Below, piece after piece: positions 62,572-64,000 of a DNA stretch of 64,000 nt. Position numbers and translations under genes: made by a program. The DNA lies in assembly GCF_007997305.1 (NCBI RefSeq), contig NZ_VORZ01000003.1, forward strand, positions 124,001 through 188,000, in the 5' to 3' direction. Each line of letters starts with the position of its first letter. The first letter of the stretch is position 1. Source of the stretch: Psychrobacter frigidicola (lineage in GTDB: Bacteria > Pseudomonadota > Gammaproteobacteria > Pseudomonadales > Moraxellaceae). The notes under the pieces are model-generated. The model did not search any database, was not told the DNA's origin, and worked only from the letters and a program-made list of their open reading frames with translations.

Positions 62572-63489
62572 ATGAACCAACGAACTATAAACAGAGCCAT
62601 AGCGATTACAGGTATTGGCTTACATAGTGGGCAGCCCGTTGACTTAGAGTTTCACCCACAGCCTGTTAATACTGGCGTTGTCTTTGAGCGCTCAGATATC
62701 GCTGATTGTGCACCAATTCCTGCCAGTGCTTTTTTGGTACAGGATACTATGATGTCATCCAATTTAGTATTTGGTGGAACGCGTGTGGGTACGGTTGAGC
62801 ACTTACTAAGTGCGATTGCTGGTCTTGGCGTTGATAACTTATTGATTCGTGTGTCCGCAAGCGAGATTCCTATTATGGATGGTAGCGCTGCGCCATTTGT
62901 AGGCGTGTTACTACAAGCTGGATTTTGTGAACAAGACAGTCCAAAGAAGTTTTTGAAAATAGTGCGCCCGGTGCGCGTCAAGGTTGATGATAAATGGGCA
63001 GAGTTACGTCCGTACGATGGTTTTGAGCTAAATTTTGAGATTGACTTTGATCATCCTGCTTTTGATAAAGACTTTCAGCATGCACAGCTTCGCTTTTCTA
63101 CTCAAAACTTCATTGAAGAATTGAGTTCTGCCCGTACTTTTGGTTTTTTACGTGATATCGAAACATTAAGGAAAAATAATCTAGCTTTGGGTGGCAGTAT
63201 GGACAATGCTATTGTTATCGATGAAGCGAAAATTCTTAATGCGGAAGGTTTGCGGTTTGCTGATGAATTTGTTCGTCATAAAATTTTGGATGCGTTAGGC
63301 GATTTATACCTCATCGGTTATCCGATATTAGGACGTTTTAATGCCTACAAATCTGGTCATGCATTGAACAACTTATTAGTCCGTGAGATTTTATCAGATA
63401 AGAATAACTATAAATTTGTAACTTTTGATGACAATGTAACTTGTCCAATTGAATATTTACCTTTAACCTCCCTAACTGTTGAGGGATGA
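62572..63489 (+). CDS. lpxC: LpxC, UDP-3-O-acyl-N-acetylglucosamine deacetylase
   Basis: The product is 305 residues. Ile-Thr-Gly-Ile-Gly-Leu-His-Ser-Gly at the N-terminus, the metal motif Val-Glu-His-Leu-Leu-Ser-Ala, Ile-Met-Asp-Gly-Ser-Ala-x-Pro-Phe and His-Lys-Ile-Leu-Asp-Ala-Leu-Gly-Asp-Leu (His and Asp ligands) are all present. It is the committed zinc enzyme of lipid A synthesis. The frame opens 15 codons earlier, but the ATG here begins with the standard Asn-Gln-Arg-Thr and has GAGAAAG ahead. It closes the dcw cluster, as in E. coli. Confidence 0.96.
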   Translation: MNQRTINRAIAITGIGLHSGQPVDLEFHPQPVNTGVVFERSDIADCAPIPASAFLVQDTMMSSNLVFGGTRVGTVEHLLSAIAGLGVDNLLIRVSASEIPIMDGSAAPFVGVLLQAGFCEQDSPKKFLKIVRPVRVKVDDKWAELRPYDGFELNFEIDFDHPAFDKDFQHAQLRFSTQNFIEELSSARTFGFLRDIETLRKNNLALGGSMDNAIVIDEAKILNAEGLRFADEFVRHKILDALGDLYLIGYPILGRFNAYKSGHALNNLLVREILSDKNNYKFVTFDDNVTCPIEYLPLTSLTVEG

Positions 63490-63633
63490 ATACACGAACA
63501 TACACGATGTATCGCAACATTTACGTAAGATTACATAAAGACGAGAGTGGATGGATGTCATAATATCATTATCAATATTTGTATTATTATAGCCGTCTGC
63601 TTAACCGTAGTTACCACCAACGCTTCGCGCTAT

Positions 63634-63691
63634 AAAAAAACGTCTGATTCTCAAATCCATAATCTAGATTTGAGAATCAAACGTTTTTTTT
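63634..63691. terminator. terminator after lpxC, bidirectional
   Basis: A long stem pairs AAACG-TCTGATTCTCAAATC with GATTTGAGAATCAAACG and nearly all of it is matched. A and T runs lie on both sides, between convergent genes. Confidence 0.93.
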
Positions 63692-63776
63692 ATTCGTGAA
63701 AGTATTAAAAAACTGTCTTGTTGGTCAGCTTACTGCTATTTTCTTTACACAATCTTACATTGTAAGGTAAGTATTT

Positions 63777-64000
63777 TTAGTCTTTTAGCAGGCGTAAAAG
63801 TGCTTCTTTGAGGTTTTTATCAGTGGTGACATGCTTTGCAGCCTGTGATATAGTCCGTTTTGTTCTTTGGCTAAGAGGCTGATTTTCATTGGCTTTGTGA
63901 GTACTTAACAAGGTTGGTAGTTGCCTAGTTAAAGGATTAGAAGCAGAGTTTTTGACTACCACGACACGTATCTGCTTGAGTTGTTGAAATGTAATAGACT
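63777..64000 (-). CDS. 3' part of a probable DciA/DUF721 gene
   Basis: The minus-strand frame is open from the right edge to a TAA at 63777-63779, about 74 codons. It ends Leu-Ser-Gln-Arg-Thr-Lys-Arg-Thr-Ile-Ser-Gln-Ala-Ala, then Asn-Leu-Lys-Glu-Ala-Leu-Leu-Arg-Leu-Leu. It also has Ile-Arg-Val-Val-Val-Val near its visible start. That beta strand plus helical tail resembles the C-terminus of DUF721/DciA, which loads the replicative helicase. The call rests on a fragment only. Confidence 0.45.
   Translation of the reverse strand, partial: SITFQQLKQIRVVVVKNSASNPLTRQLPTLLSTHKANENQPLSQRTKRTISQAAKHVTTDKNLKEALLRLLKD

Overview
The window looks like a chromosomal segment of a gammaproteobacterium of the family Moraxellaceae, most probably Psychrobacter. 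This is an inference. It rests on moderate-to-low G+C with very AT-rich spacers, an Acinetobacter-like end of the dcw cluster (murG-murC-ddl-ftsQ-ftsA-ftsZ-lpxC without mraY, murD or ftsW upstream), a DUF2789 gene, and oxyR divergent from ahpC. No insertion sequence, prophage, CRISPR array, rRNA operon or integrase is visible. One tRNA, Gly(GCC), is present. About 57 protein genes can be supported, most of them housekeeping.

Layout. 1-5.2 kb: a probable Fur-controlled iron locus (imelysin end, di-haem DUF1111 lipoprotein, imelysin-like lipoprotein, DUF1513), followed by a YgjP-type metallopeptidase and a TPMT-like methyltransferase. 6.7-11 kb: a peroxide-defence block with oxyR divergent from ahpC, then a YdcH-like gene and ahpF. 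11.1-16.4 kb: a sulfide/persulfide-type block, with two DUF442 proteins, a SulP permease and a BigR-like ArsR repressor on the minus strand, facing a persulfide dioxygenase, a DUF2892 protein and thioredoxin 2 on the plus strand. 16.5-23.7 kb: envelope and metabolic genes (lipoprotein, SirB2, BolA, M48 protease), tRNA-Gly, an HdhA-like SDR, a DUF962 protein, and a pnuC/nadR-like pair for nicotinamide riboside salvage. 23.7-37 kb: PspC protein, glyQS, an unknown CxxC membrane protein, zapA with a coiled-coil partner, ygfB, a deaminase, argE, a LysE exporter, rtcB with an unusual leader region, and miaB. 37-53 kb: slt, a degenerate RNase T2-like protein, mdh, DUF2789, ribF, GNAT, a lipoprotein, murJ, an orphan gene, ampD, DUF4105, a YeeZ-like epimerase and an orphan gene. 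52.4-63.5 kb: pyrE, gshB, murG, murC, ddl, ftsQ, ftsA, ftsZ and lpxC. The 3' part of a probable DciA/DUF721 gene reaches the right edge.

The points most worth a second look are proteins whose family is clear but whose catalytic motifs are lost: the RNase T2-like protein, the nucleotidylyl-transferase half of the NadR-like protein, the FtsA ATP-binding motifs, and one DUF442 paralogue. The others are non-coding structures: a seven-unit 14-bp tandem repeat, palindromic elements around ygfB and after rtcB, a reading frame interrupted by one stop codon behind a strong promoter ahead of rtcB, and a Fur box next to a hairpin at a promoter.

All functions are read from sequence motifs and family knowledge. 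No database search was run. Several start codons were moved from the longest frame to a downstream ATG with a better ribosome-binding site, as stated per gene.
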